A DNA stretch of 64,000 nucleotides, taken from positions 4,278,001 through 4,342,000 of the forward strand of contig CP065001.1 in NCBI GenBank assembly GCA_016700155.1, written 5' to 3'. The notes beneath the pieces are model-generated. The model had not been told where the DNA came from. It saw nothing but the letters and a program-made list of their open reading frames with translations, and did no database searches. Both the position numbers and the translations under genes were made by a program. The DNA is from Ignavibacteriales bacterium. GTDB taxonomy: Bacteria; Bacteroidota; Ignavibacteria; Ignavibacteriales; Ignavibacteriaceae. How positions within the stretch are numbered: the stretch's first letter is position 1; the number at the start of each line of letters is the position of its first letter. Positions 26,589 through 34,941 of the stretch are shown piece by piece.

Positions 26589-26936
26589 TCAAGCCTTGTT
26601 GTAAAACTTTACTCCTTCTGATTTCAGTTTCTCTATCCACATCTCTTCAAGTGATTCAAGATCCTTATCTATCTCCGCGTAGGTTTCTTCTTTTATACTA
26701 AGTTCATCAATAATTTTTATTTCAAAATTTTCTGAACCGTGTTTTTTGTAATCGTCGATAAGTTCCTGGTAAGGATAACTTTCCATCTTTAATGTAAACT
26801 CAAACCTTCTAACTACCGCCGGAAGGTTTTTACTTTTACCGATAAGCATTTTATTGTCAACTTTATTGTGAACAGCATAAATGCCAGCAGGTTGTCTCTG
26901 CATTTTATAGTCTTTGGTTATTTGTTTTTTGTCCAT
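26589..26936 (-). CDS. GIY-YIG nuclease-family protein
   Basis: A 115-residue single-domain protein with GIY at residues 18-20 and LIG at 31-33, spaced by 10 residues as in the GIY-YIG fold, followed by Arg43/Arg44 and a glutamate-rich helix (DLESLEEMWIEKL). The second motif is LIG instead of YIG, as in small stand-alone Bacteroidota members of unknown function. I chose the ATG at 26936 over a GTG one codon upstream. It lies 11 bp after the membrane hydrolase gene, probably in one operon. Confidence 0.75.
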   Translation of the reverse strand: MDKKQITKDYKMQRQPAGIYAVHNKVDNKMLIGKSKNLPAVVRRFEFTLKMESYPYQELIDDYKKHGSENFEIKIIDELSIKEETYAEIDKDLESLEEMWIEKLKSEGVKFYNKA

Positions 26937-26947
26937 CACGAAATTCC

Positions 26948-27592
26948 CTACCCTCTATTCCTATCAATCCAATAACCCCAGGCAATGATTAACCATTGTG
27001 CATTGCCAACTATTCCTATTGATTCAACATTTTCCGGCGGAGGACCAAACAGGTTGGCTATGTACATTACAACGAGGAATATTATCAATCCTAATAAAGC
27101 ATAAACACCTGTTTTGTTTTTCTTCTTAGTTGATTTGTAATAGAGAAAAACTCCGGCAGCAAACACCAAGCCTTCGAGAATTACAGTCGCAGCAAAACTA
27201 TTCCATAATCCAAAACCTACTTTCAATTCACTACCCGGAATTATCGGCAGATCAGGAATGTGAACGAGCAGATCAAGAAACCAGTGGCTTAATACAAGTG
27301 CGCCGAGTATTAGCGCTGTCTTAAATTTTTTCTTAATGAAAAAATAAACTGCGCCAAATACAACCGCCCAGACAATAACTCCAAACAGGCTATGTGTAAA
27401 CGGATAATAAACGAAATCAAGCGGTGTAACAGCAGATACTGTTTTGTTTATTTCAACACGCTCGATACCGAGCAGAATAAAAATAGGCCAGATCAGATCA
27501 ATCCATTGAGCAGCCATAAAGTAAGTGCCGAGCGAAGCAGTTTTATCAAATTTTTTCCCTGCAAAACCAGCTCCGAAATGTCCGATAAACAT
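26948..27592 (-). CDS. Membrane-bound metal-dependent hydrolase-like protein (YdjM/DUF457 type)
   Basis: A 214-residue protein with about six hydrophobic helices and conserved metal-type residues embedded in them: IGHFGAGFAGKK at the N terminus, AAQWIDLIWP, PFTHSLFG and LSHWFLDLLVHIPD. The pattern fits the YdjM-like family, which includes predicted inner-membrane hydrolases and phospholipase-like proteins. An AAGAGG SD is present. Substrate unknown. Confidence 0.75.
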   Translation of the reverse strand: MFIGHFGAGFAGKKFDKTASLGTYFMAAQWIDLIWPIFILLGIERVEINKTVSAVTPLDFVYYPFTHSLFGVIVWAVVFGAVYFFIKKKFKTALILGALVLSHWFLDLLVHIPDLPIIPGSELKVGFGLWNSFAATVILEGLVFAAGVFLYYKSTKKKNKTGVYALLGLIIFLVVMYIANLFGPPPENVESIGIVGNAQWLIIAWGYWIDRNRG

Positions 27593-27707
27593 TGTTACCT
27601 CTTAAGTTTTATTGTGTACTGACAACAAAGTGTTAAAAAATGTTAAATTCGGGAACTAAATTCTTTCAACTAACATCTAACGTGCTGTAAAAAAGAAAGG
27701 ACTAAAA

Positions 27708-28280
27708 ATGACTCGGACTAACTTAATAATTTTTTTGATTTCTGTATTTGCTGTTTTTCAACTTACATCAGCACAGGAAAAAGTTTCTGATAAACTGAAA
27801 GATGTTAAAGGTGATGTACAAAAGATCACCATCACAACAGAAAACGGTGATGTTGTTATTGAAGGCGATGACGCGCAAAAACTTTTTGATGATATAAAGA
27901 TGTCTTCCTCTTCAAAAAAGAAATTCAGATTTTATTCATCTGACGGGGATGATGATGTAATAAAAAAGAAAAAAGTAATTATACTGGATTCTGATTCAGA
28001 TGATAATATGGTGTGGAGTTCTGATGAAGACAGCGATGATGAGTTTGATGTGATGATCCTAAACGATGACGACAACTATGTTTGGGGAAGCGGTGATGGA
28101 ATGGATAAGAAAATAAAGATCACAATTAATGATGGAAACAAAAAAGTTGAAGTAACCACAAATGAAAATGGTGAAGAAAAAACAGAAGTGTATGAAGGCG
28201 ATGAAGCTGAAGAATATCTCAAAAAACATGAATCCGATGAGATGAAAATAAAAATCAAAAAGCCGGGTAAGGATAAATAA
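27708..28280 (+). CDS. Acidic exported hypothetical protein
   Basis: A 190-residue protein with a signal peptide (FLISVFAVFQLTSAQ) and an extremely acidic body rich in Asp and Ser. The centre holds two related units, IILDSDSDDNMVWSSDED and MILNDDDNYVWGSGDGMD. The flanks also look duplicated (KITITTENGDVVIEGDDAQK and EVTTNENGEEKTEVYEGDEA), suggesting an internally repeated protein. Divalent-cation binding is plausible from composition only. An AAAGGA SD and a following terminator mark a single-gene unit. Confidence 0.65.
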   Translation: MTRTNLIIFLISVFAVFQLTSAQEKVSDKLKDVKGDVQKITITTENGDVVIEGDDAQKLFDDIKMSSSSKKKFRFYSSDGDDDVIKKKKVIILDSDSDDNMVWSSDEDSDDEFDVMILNDDDNYVWGSGDGMDKKIKITINDGNKKVEVTTNENGEEKTEVYEGDEAEEYLKKHESDEMKIKIKKPGKDK

Positions 28281-28348
28281 GTAAAGAGGATAATCATTGA
28301 AAAGAAAAGCGATGATGTAAAAGAATAAACTAAGCCAATAAGTAATTG

Positions 28349-28389
28349 AAGGCTTGTTGAATCACAAAAGTTCGACAAGCCTTTTTTAT
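28349..28389 (+). terminator. Terminator of the acidic-protein gene
   Basis: AAGGCTTGTTGAA pairs (one mismatch) with TTCGACAAGCCTT (28371-28383), followed by TTTTATT. Confidence 0.82.
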
Positions 28390-28474
28390 TGGAGAAAATT
28401 ATTTGACCACAAAATGACTGAACAAATAAGCTAGGGCATAGTCTAACAGCACAGAATTAATAAATTATAAATAG

Positions 28475-28610
28475 TGTCCTAATTTCACTTTTATATTCAA
28501 ATTATCAATCTGTCATTCTGTCCGCCGCGGCGGATTATTTCAGAATCTTCTTAGTTTAATAGATCCCGAATGGCAATGCCATCGGGTTGACAAAGTGTGA
28601 AATTAGGACA
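28475..28610. mobile_element. MITE-like element A upstream of creD
   Basis: A 136-bp segment bounded by perfect 14-bp inverted repeats TGTCCTAATTTCAC (28475-28488) and GTGAAATTAGGACA (28597-28610). Inside lie a perfect palindrome TCCGCCGCGGCGGA and a hairpin around CCCGAATGGC/GCCATCGGG. No coding capacity and no clear target-site duplication. Similar in size and plan, but not in terminal sequence, to the element after creD. Confidence 0.6.
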
Positions 28611-28706
28611 TCACCATCTTTTATAGTAGGCTAAGTAAATAATATATTTGCGGGAGGAATTATTGTGAATTGATTCCAGTGTTTCACTAATCAAAAAAGG
28701 CTCTAT

Positions 28707-30002
28707 ATGAATAAAGAATCAGTCACACTTCGCATACTCTTCACCGGCGCACTCGTCATCGCTCTTTTAGTCCCGCTTGTAATGATCCAATCACTAATAA
28801 CCGAGAGACAATCATACAGGCACGAAGCTATCACCGAAATTGGAAAAGGCTGGGCGGGAGAGCAAACTCTTGCCGGACCCGTTCTGACTTTTGTAAACGA
28901 ATATACAACCACGGGAGACGGAAAAACATTTACAAAGCAGGATGTAAAATATGTTCTGCCGGATGATCTCATCATCGAATCAAAAGTGCATCCCGAAATA
29001 CGTTACCGCGGAATTTACCAGACTATAGTTTACAAAACAGATTTGATCATAAAAGGAAATTTTAATCCTGCCAGGATAAGTGAAGTTCTTAATCCGGATA
29101 TTTTAAAGGAAAGTTATTTATCATTTAATGTCAGTGATCCGAGAGGCATAAAAGAAAATATAAAACTAAGATGGGATAACACTGAACAGGTAGTTAAACC
29201 CGGATTGAAAGACAGGAATGTTTTTAAGAATGGATTCTATTCATCACTCATAATTGAAAAAGATAAACCTGATTACAGTTTTGAACTAACTCTTAGTCTG
29301 AACGGAGTTGAATCACTCAACTTTGTTCCCGTTGGTAAGAACACAAAAGTAAATGTCGGTTCTACTTGGCAAAGCCCGAACTTTTCAGGAAATTTTCTTC
29401 CTGCAACAAGAGAGATAAATGAAAACGGATTCACAGCATCATGGAATGTGAATGAATTTAACCGGACATTTCCACAGGACTGGAACAGCAGCACATACAA
29501 TATTTTTGATGATGCCTTCGGAGTTCGTTTTGTCATTCCCGCAGATGAATACCAGCAGACAATGCGTTCATCCAAATACGGAATATTGATTGTACTTCTC
29601 ACCTTTTTAAGTTTCTTTCTCGTTGAAGTATTCAGCGGTAAAGCAACACACCCTATACAATATTTGTTAATCGGACTCGCGTTAGTGATTTTCTATTCAC
29701 TCCTCCTTGCGTTGTCTGAATATATCAAGTTCCAGTATTCCTATTTGTTTGCTGCTGTACTTGTGATAGGATTGATCAGTCTGTACGTAAAAAGTATTTT
29801 TAAGAATGGCGGGATAACAGTAGCAATCGCCGGATTGCTTATTCTGTTTTACGGATTTGTTTACGTAATACTTCAGTTGCAGGATTATTCATTACTACTT
29901 GGCAACATTGCGCTGCTGCTTATACTTGCATCAGTTATGTTCTTCACAAGAAAGATAAACTGGTTTGATGTGCTGAAAGGGAAATCAAAAACGCAGGGAT
30001 AA
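28707..30002 (+). CDS. creD: CreD-family inner-membrane protein
   Basis: A 431-residue protein. A membrane helix near the N terminus (residues ~10-27) is followed by a large periplasmic domain (GWAGEQTLAGPVLTFVNEY and NEFNRTFPQDW motifs) and about five C-terminal helices (YGILIVLLTFLSFFLVEVF onward). This is the architecture of CreD, an envelope-integrity protein of the CreBC regulon in enterobacteria. No creBC two-component genes are nearby. The gene is bracketed by two MITE-like elements. Confidence 0.88.
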   Translation: MNKESVTLRILFTGALVIALLVPLVMIQSLITERQSYRHEAITEIGKGWAGEQTLAGPVLTFVNEYTTTGDGKTFTKQDVKYVLPDDLIIESKVHPEIRYRGIYQTIVYKTDLIIKGNFNPARISEVLNPDILKESYLSFNVSDPRGIKENIKLRWDNTEQVVKPGLKDRNVFKNGFYSSLIIEKDKPDYSFELTLSLNGVESLNFVPVGKNTKVNVGSTWQSPNFSGNFLPATREINENGFTASWNVNEFNRTFPQDWNSSTYNIFDDAFGVRFVIPADEYQQTMRSSKYGILIVLLTFLSFFLVEVFSGKATHPIQYLLIGLALVIFYSLLLALSEYIKFQYSYLFAAVLVIGLISLYVKSIFKNGGITVAIAGLLILFYGFVYVILQLQDYSLLLGNIALLLILASVMFFTRKINWFDVLKGKSKTQG

Positions 30003-30043
30003 ATTGTAATCTGGAATAAAACAGAGGTTGTCTCAAAACTTAA

Positions 30044-30080
30044 AAATTGTCAGGCTGAGTTTGTCGAAGCCTGACAATTT
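30044..30080. repeat. Dispersed stem-loop repeat, inverted member
   Basis: Perfect 13-bp arms AAATTGTCAGGCT and AGCCTGACAATTT around GAGTTTGTCGA. Read on the opposite strand, the loop borders are TCGA...CTC, the same as in the other members of the family. Confidence 0.7.
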
Positions 30081-30089
30081 GAATTATCA

Positions 30090-30129
30090 TCACCCTTCGA
30101 TCCCATAGGGACGGGCGGGCTCAGGGTGA
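30090..30129. repeat. Dispersed stem-loop repeat, member 2
   Basis: Stem TCACCCT (30090-30096) with AGGGTGA (30123-30129) around a loop that differs from member 1 (23503-23542) at only two positions, although three stem pairs differ compensatorily. Confidence 0.75.
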
Positions 30130-30186
30130 CAGAAAAAAAAATTACTTTTGAGACAACCTTTTCTATCTTAAAATAAACGGGCTCTG

Positions 30187-30912
30187 TCAGTTTTTATTTT
30201 TAAGTACTTCTTTTAAAACCGTAGCTTTATCAATTGGTTTTGTACAGAAGAACCAGTCATAACACTTAACATCTTTTTCTTTGCCATCCATTCTGTCTTT
30301 TGCTGTTCCGCAGGATCCGGCTGGCGGAACTATAACATCATCACCTGGTCTCCAGTCAGCGGGAGTTGCAATTGAAAATTTATCAGCGGTCTGTAAAGCT
30401 ATTAACACTCTGTAAAGTTCATCGAAGTTTCTTCCGAGACTCAAAGGATAATAAAGTATTGTTCTTATTACACCTTTAGGATCGACGAAGAACACAGCGC
30501 GAACAGCTTTTGTATTGCTTTCACCAGGCTGTATCATTCCATACTTCTTTGCGACTTCCATTGTGATATCTTCGATCAAAGGAAATTTAACTTCTACGTT
30601 TTTCATTCCCTTGTATTCAATTTTATCTTTGATAGTTCTTAACCATGCTATGTGACTGTAAAGACCGTCAACTGATAAACCGACTAACTTACAGTTAGCT
30701 TCAGCAAATTGATTTTCCATTGAAGCGAATGTCATAAACTCCGAAGTGCAGACCGGAGTAAAGTCAGCAGGGTGACTGAATAGAATAACCCATTCACCTG
30801 AATAATCCTGCGGAAAATTAATTTCACCTTGTGTTGTTACGGCTTTGAATGAAGGCGCTTTTTCGCCGATGCGCGGCATTGCTATAGTTTCGTTTTGAAT
30901 TGTTTGTTCCAT
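30187..30912 (-). CDS. Peroxiredoxin, 1-Cys (Prx6) type
   Basis: A 241-residue thiol peroxidase that reduces hydrogen peroxide and alkyl hydroperoxides. The peroxidatic site PADFTPVCTSEF places the catalytic Cys at residue 55. The length and long C-terminal domain (SLGRNFDELYRVLIALQ, WRPGDDVIVPP) fit the Prx6/archaeal-like class. Additional Cys residues near the C terminus (SCGTAKD, KCYDWFFC) could resolve the sulfenate, as in archaeal homologues. A GGGAG SD precedes the ATG. Confidence 0.93.
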   Translation of the reverse strand: MEQTIQNETIAMPRIGEKAPSFKAVTTQGEINFPQDYSGEWVILFSHPADFTPVCTSEFMTFASMENQFAEANCKLVGLSVDGLYSHIAWLRTIKDKIEYKGMKNVEVKFPLIEDITMEVAKKYGMIQPGESNTKAVRAVFFVDPKGVIRTILYYPLSLGRNFDELYRVLIALQTADKFSIATPADWRPGDDVIVPPAGSCGTAKDRMDGKEKDVKCYDWFFCTKPIDKATVLKEVLKNKN

Positions 30913-31053
30913 TTAGGTTTTCTCCCATAATAATTAATAATTGATCTGACCGTATGATGAAAACATCAAAGATTAGATTCAAAAATTCATGATCATTTCT
31001 GTTCATGGGCAGAGATAGAGAGAGGAGAGGAAACTTCAAAATAAAATTAGCAA

Positions 31054-31506
31054 CTATTGATAATTATCAAGCTTGAAGTATTGTTTGATGAAATCTTTTA
31101 ACACATAATTTTTTTTCTTATAACCTATATGTGAGAACTTAATGATATGAGCTGTAGAATATTTGGCTGTTAGTTTAAAAAATCCTTCTGCATTGGTCAT
31201 TGTGTTTGATAATATTGAGTCTTCTTCCTCTCCATAAATACTAACATTTCCACCTATTAGAGCTTCATTTTGCAGACTATCAAGAATATAACCCTCTACT
31301 TTAATACTATCCTTTTCCGGGTCATATTCTATAGTAAAAATTTTTATATGAAGAGGAGAAATATCTTCTGGGATACAATCCCAATAGAAGGAATTATTTT
31401 CGCTGGAGCTACTACACGAACCAAACGAAACAAGAAAAAAAACAAAAAATAATTTTGAGATTATCAGCTTTGTAATAGGAAGGTATTTTACAGAATTTGA
31501 TTTCAT
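31054..31506 (-). CDS. Lipoprotein with carboxypeptidase-regulatory-like domain
   Basis: A 150-residue protein with a lipobox (FFLVSFGSC) and one beta-sandwich of the CarboxypepD_reg-like type (GYILDSLQNEALIGGNVSIY, then TNAEGFFKLTAKY). Such domains occur at the N terminus of TonB-dependent receptors or as free lipoproteins. Ligand unknown. Confidence 0.72.
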   Translation of the reverse strand: MKSNSVKYLPITKLIISKLFFVFFLVSFGSCSSSSENNSFYWDCIPEDISPLHIKIFTIEYDPEKDSIKVEGYILDSLQNEALIGGNVSIYGEEEDSILSNTMTNAEGFFKLTAKYSTAHIIKFSHIGYKKKNYVLKDFIKQYFKLDNYQ

Positions 31507-31667
31507 ACTAACCCCACAAAATTATTTTTACCGATTTTAACTTTTGTCAATTTAGAACAAATGTCAACAACTAATTAATTATCGGATTTCATATTTTCTT
31601 TTTAAGTGAAAGAAAAAAAATATGACTGCCAGAAAATTGCTGAGATCCACAAATCACTCCTGTTTTC

Positions 31668-33125
31668 TCACCTCATACCCGTTATTAACTTAACAGCATT
31701 TTTCTTAAGATCATCATAAGCCCCGTTATTCTGGTTACAGAACACAACGAGAGTAATGTCTGATGAAGGAAAGTACTGGAATTCAAAATTCACTCCGCCT
31801 GCTGTTCCGCCGTGACCGTAACTAGTTTCCTGCCCTGATTTACTTAAAATAAATCCATAACCATAATCGAAATCCATAGGCTCTTTAACACTTTTATTCT
31901 TCGCTGAAATCATATTTAAAAAAGTATTGCTGGAAACAATTTGATTGTTCTTTAACGCAAGAGAAAATTTCAGAATTTCTTTTGCATTTGAATAAGCTCC
32001 GCCCGCAGATGTTCCCCTTGATTCTTTATTCCTCTGAACCGGCTCAACCCATTCTTTGTTATCTCTGCTTCTTGTTAAAGGAAGTGCAAGATTTTTTTCT
32101 GTTTGATTATAGTATCCGGAAGTTCTCATATCAGCAGGATTGAAAATAAATTCCTGTACAACATCAAAAAAAGTTTTCCCGGTCACTTTTTCTATAATGG
32201 CACCAAGCAGAATAAAATTGGAGTTGCAGTATTGATATACTGTGCCTGCATCAACATCAAAACCGGATTTATAAACAAGCCGAAGATGATCGTTAAGATT
32301 TTTAGCTGAATAAAATGCTTTATCGTTTTGCCCCGACCAGTATTCAGCAACTCCTGAAGTATGAGACAAAAGATTGTGAATCGTAATCTTATCAGCTTTT
32401 GAATTATCGGTAAATCCATTCAGGTACTGTGTTATCTTATCATCATAACCAAGCTTATTCATTTCAACTAATTTTGCGATACACAGCGCGGTAAACATTT
32501 TACCGCCTGAGGCAATGTTGAAAAGGGTGTTATCCGTCACGGGGATTTTCTTAAATGGATTTTCATATCCAAAATATTTTTCAAAGATGATGTCGTTACC
32601 TTTTGCGATCAATATACTTCCGTACAAATCATATTCATCATTTAATGTTTTAATGTAATTGTCCAGCCAGTCAAGAGTACTTTTCTGTTCAATACTTCCG
32701 TTGGGAAGCGAGACCGGTTCAGAAACATCTGCAATAAAACCGATTGTGTTTAATTTGTGCGGCGCTTCAGGATCAAGCCGCCATTGAAAATCTTTCCACA
32801 TCACATCATCTTTTTTCTTTGCGTAAAGATGCATTATATAACTTTTGCCATCGGGCATATCAAAGGTTAAAACTTCAGAATGATGATAAGTTAATGGTGC
32901 ATATTCAGCATTCATTTTTTTAACAAAGGAAAGAAGTCTTTCAACTCCGGTTTCTGTCAAAGCAGTGTGGGAAAATATTTTTTCGATTATCTCTTTCTGC
33001 TCTGATTCAGAATTGGAATTAACAGCCTTTATAAATAGTTCACCGTAGTCTTCACTCATATTTTGGGCGAATAGAATATTCCCAATAAATATTAAACTAA
33101 AGGCAATGCAAATAATATTTTTCAT
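31668..33125 (-). CDS. Exported serine hydrolase, beta-lactamase/class C (S12) family
   Basis: A 485-residue protein with a signal peptide (FSLIFIGNILFAQ). The N-terminal ~120 residues form an extra domain with no confident match. The S12 core has the nucleophile motif Ser206-Gly-Gly-Lys209 (IASGGKMFT), the Tyr-x-Asn motif in YQYCNSN, and a C-terminal SYGHGGTAGG replacing KTG. Probably a periplasmic D-aminopeptidase, esterase or penicillin-binding-like enzyme; true lactamase activity should not be assumed. Confidence 0.85.
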   Translation of the reverse strand: MKNIICIAFSLIFIGNILFAQNMSEDYGELFIKAVNSNSESEQKEIIEKIFSHTALTETGVERLLSFVKKMNAEYAPLTYHHSEVLTFDMPDGKSYIMHLYAKKKDDVMWKDFQWRLDPEAPHKLNTIGFIADVSEPVSLPNGSIEQKSTLDWLDNYIKTLNDEYDLYGSILIAKGNDIIFEKYFGYENPFKKIPVTDNTLFNIASGGKMFTALCIAKLVEMNKLGYDDKITQYLNGFTDNSKADKITIHNLLSHTSGVAEYWSGQNDKAFYSAKNLNDHLRLVYKSGFDVDAGTVYQYCNSNFILLGAIIEKVTGKTFFDVVQEFIFNPADMRTSGYYNQTEKNLALPLTRSRDNKEWVEPVQRNKESRGTSAGGAYSNAKEILKFSLALKNNQIVSSNTFLNMISAKNKSVKEPMDFDYGYGFILSKSGQETSYGHGGTAGGVNFEFQYFPSSDITLVVFCNQNNGAYDDLKKNAVKLITGMR

Positions 33126-33202
33126 TTCAGGTATGTCAGCATAATTGATTGAAAATGGTTGTTGAAAATTAATCTTTAAAACAAATTGATGAAGAAGACT
33201 AT

Positions 33203-33739
33203 TTAAAATATTTTTCTGTGCTTTTCATTTAATCCAAGTTCTTGCAGATGTTTATACAGCTCTTCCGATTCCTTTCCGCCTTTTTCAGCATGGTGTAATA
33301 GTGTAAAGCCGTGGGGACCTGCTGAATTAAGTAATACCGGATATTCAATGAGCAATGATTTTACTATTTCTGTTTTTCCTAACATTGTTAGTACAAAAAT
33401 ATCTGCTCGCGCACCTTTATCAAGAAGATAATTAGCTGTTTCTTTCAAACCCATATGACCTGCGGCACCGATTGCGGTTTCAAAATCACCGCCGCCCCAA
33501 TCCCATGCAGCATTTAATAACATTGGGTGTTCCCCTAACATCTGCTTCACTTTACTAAAATCGGTGTGTGCTATTTTAACAAACTCATTTACAATTTCAG
33601 GTTTGATTGCAGGTGGTTTATCCTTTTGTTGTGCAAGCAGGAAATTAGGTATAGTTAAAACTCCGGCTGCGGCTAGAAAACTTTTAGAGAGGAAATTTTT
33701 TCTTGTGATTGAAGTTTGAAGTTCATCTGCTTTATTCAT
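33203..33739 (-). CDS. Exported ankyrin-repeat protein
   Basis: A 178-residue protein with a Tat-like or Sec signal (RKNFLSKSFLAAAGVL) followed by about three ankyrin-type helix pairs (GGGDFETAIGAAGHMGLKET, YLLDKGARADIFVL, GHGFTLLHHAEK-like near residue 145). It begins inside the stop of the upstream T9SS gene (4-bp ATGA overlap), indicating translational coupling. Likely a protein-binding module; partner unknown. Confidence 0.75.
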   Translation of the reverse strand: MNKADELQTSITRKNFLSKSFLAAAGVLTIPNFLLAQQKDKPPAIKPEIVNEFVKIAHTDFSKVKQMLGEHPMLLNAAWDWGGGDFETAIGAAGHMGLKETANYLLDKGARADIFVLTMLGKTEIVKSLLIEYPVLLNSAGPHGFTLLHHAEKGGKESEELYKHLQELGLNEKHRKIF

Positions 33740-34926
33740 TTTAAATACATCATCTTAATTGTTTGAGAATAGTTATTTACCATCATTCTTAAAAAATAAA
33801 TTCCGGAAGTAAGAGTATGTTTACTTAAATCCAGTTGTATTGTATATGTGCCTGAAGGTTTTTCTTCATCGACAAGTGTAGCAACTTCATTGCCGAGAAT
33901 GTTAAATGCACTTATCATAACCCTTGCGGGGGACGCATAATATGCGTCCCCAACAGTGAATTTTATTTTAGTTGTCGGGTTAAACGGGTTTGGAAAATTC
34001 TGGTAAAGCTGAAACCCTTTTTCTATACTCCCTGTTTCATCATCAACAGAAGTTAGCTGGACAGGTCTGATCAGAATACTGTTCGGCGCCATCATATTTC
34101 CCTGGTTAGTGAAAATATTTAAATAAGATCCATCAGGGGAAAATCTTTTTATATGATTTTGTGTCCAGTCGCAAATGTAAAGACTGCTGTCCGGACCAAA
34201 CGCATAACCCTCGGCATTTGTTAATCCCGAAGCAAACGTTTTAATAAAATCTCCCGATGAATCAAATTGCTGTACAAGTCCAAGCACCCAATCAATGACA
34301 AGGAGGTTTCCGTTGTTATCAAACCACAGGTTTGTTGGTCCTTGTAAGTGTCCCGCTTCAGTGAATATGCGTATGAAGTTCCCTGAAGTATCATACATCC
34401 TTACATCTTTAGAACCATAACAGGCGACATATAGATTCCCTTCTTCATCCCATTCGTGTCCAAGCGCAAGATTAATTGATGGAGTGAACTCATCAATGAA
34501 AACTCCGGAAGTTCCGTTGAATCGGGCAATTTTATTTTTTGTAGTGCCCCACTGACTGACATATAAATAACCATCCGGACCGAAAGTAATTTTAGTCGGG
34601 TTGTCTAAAACATAACCGCTCGTGAACTGCCTGATATAATCGCCGTACATTTTATCATAAAGCAGTATGCCTGTATTACCGCGACCCGAGACAAGTACGT
34701 TTCCGTCTGTTCCGATTTTCAGATCCTGGGTATAACTCAACCCGCCTGAACCGGTAGAAATAAAATCGTCAATATAATCTCCGGTTTGTGCATTAAACTT
34801 TTTTACTGAATGAGTGTTTCTGCTGCTTACAAGCATTTCGTATTCATTCTGGGCTACTGATCGCGTGCTAAGTCCACTAAAAAGTAGGCAGCATAATGCT
34901 GCGTATAAAAATATCCTGTTTTGCAT
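33736..34926 (-). CDS. T9SS-exported NHL/SMP-30-like beta-propeller protein
   Basis: A 396-residue secreted protein. After the signal peptide, repeated units (DLKIGTDGNVLVSGRG, KITFGPDGYLYVSQWG, YAFGPDSSLYICDW) form an NHL- or gluconolactonase-like propeller. The sorting domain runs from FPNPFNPTTKI to KMMYLK and contains the GDAYYASPA insertion, encoded by the palindrome also found at 6744-6766. It lies 15 bp after the FG-GAP gene and overlaps the ankyrin gene by 4 bp. AAAGG SD. Confidence 0.87.
   Translation of the reverse strand: MQNRIFLYAALCCLLFSGLSTRSVAQNEYEMLVSSRNTHSVKKFNAQTGDYIDDFISTGSGGLSYTQDLKIGTDGNVLVSGRGNTGILLYDKMYGDYIRQFTSGYVLDNPTKITFGPDGYLYVSQWGTTKNKIARFNGTSGVFIDEFTPSINLALGHEWDEEGNLYVACYGSKDVRMYDTSGNFIRIFTEAGHLQGPTNLWFDNNGNLLVIDWVLGLVQQFDSSGDFIKTFASGLTNAEGYAFGPDSSLYICDWTQNHIKRFSPDGSYLNIFTNQGNMMAPNSILIRPVQLTSVDDETGSIEKGFQLYQNFPNPFNPTTKIKFTVGDAYYASPARVMISAFNILGNEVATLVDEEKPSGTYTIQLDLSKHTLTSGIYFLRMMVNNYSQTIKMMYLK
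33929..33951 (-). repeat. In-frame palindromic insertion in a sorting domain, copy 2
   Basis: Identical 23-bp palindrome to copy 1 (arms GGGGACGCATA / TATGCGTCCCC) plus the following CGC. It is read in the same frame (Gly-Asp-Ala-Tyr-Tyr-Ala-Ser-Pro-Ala) and at the same position in the sorting domain. Confidence 0.9.
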
Positions 34927-34941
34927 GGAATTACCTTTGAG

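Larger units (their letters stand above)
28281..28706. other. 426-bp non-coding interval
   Basis: Contains the terminator of the acidic-protein gene (28349-28389) and a MITE-like element (28475-28610). About 95 bp remain before creD. No gene seen. Confidence 0.7.
30025..30159. mobile_element. MITE-like element B downstream of creD
   Basis: A 135-bp segment bounded by perfect 14-bp inverted repeats AGGTTGTCTCAAAA (30025-30038) and TTTTGAGACAACCT (30146-30159). It contains a 13-bp perfect hairpin (arms 30044-30056 and 30068-30080) and a dispersed stem-loop (30090-30129). Non-coding. Placed between the convergent creD and peroxiredoxin genes, it may also act as a terminator structure. Confidence 0.65.

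Noticed and set aside
31668..33125. Antibiotic-resistance beta-lactamase
   Set aside because: SxxK and YxN are present, but the third motif is HGG instead of KTG and there is an extra N-terminal domain. Such S12 proteins are usually esterases or peptidases.
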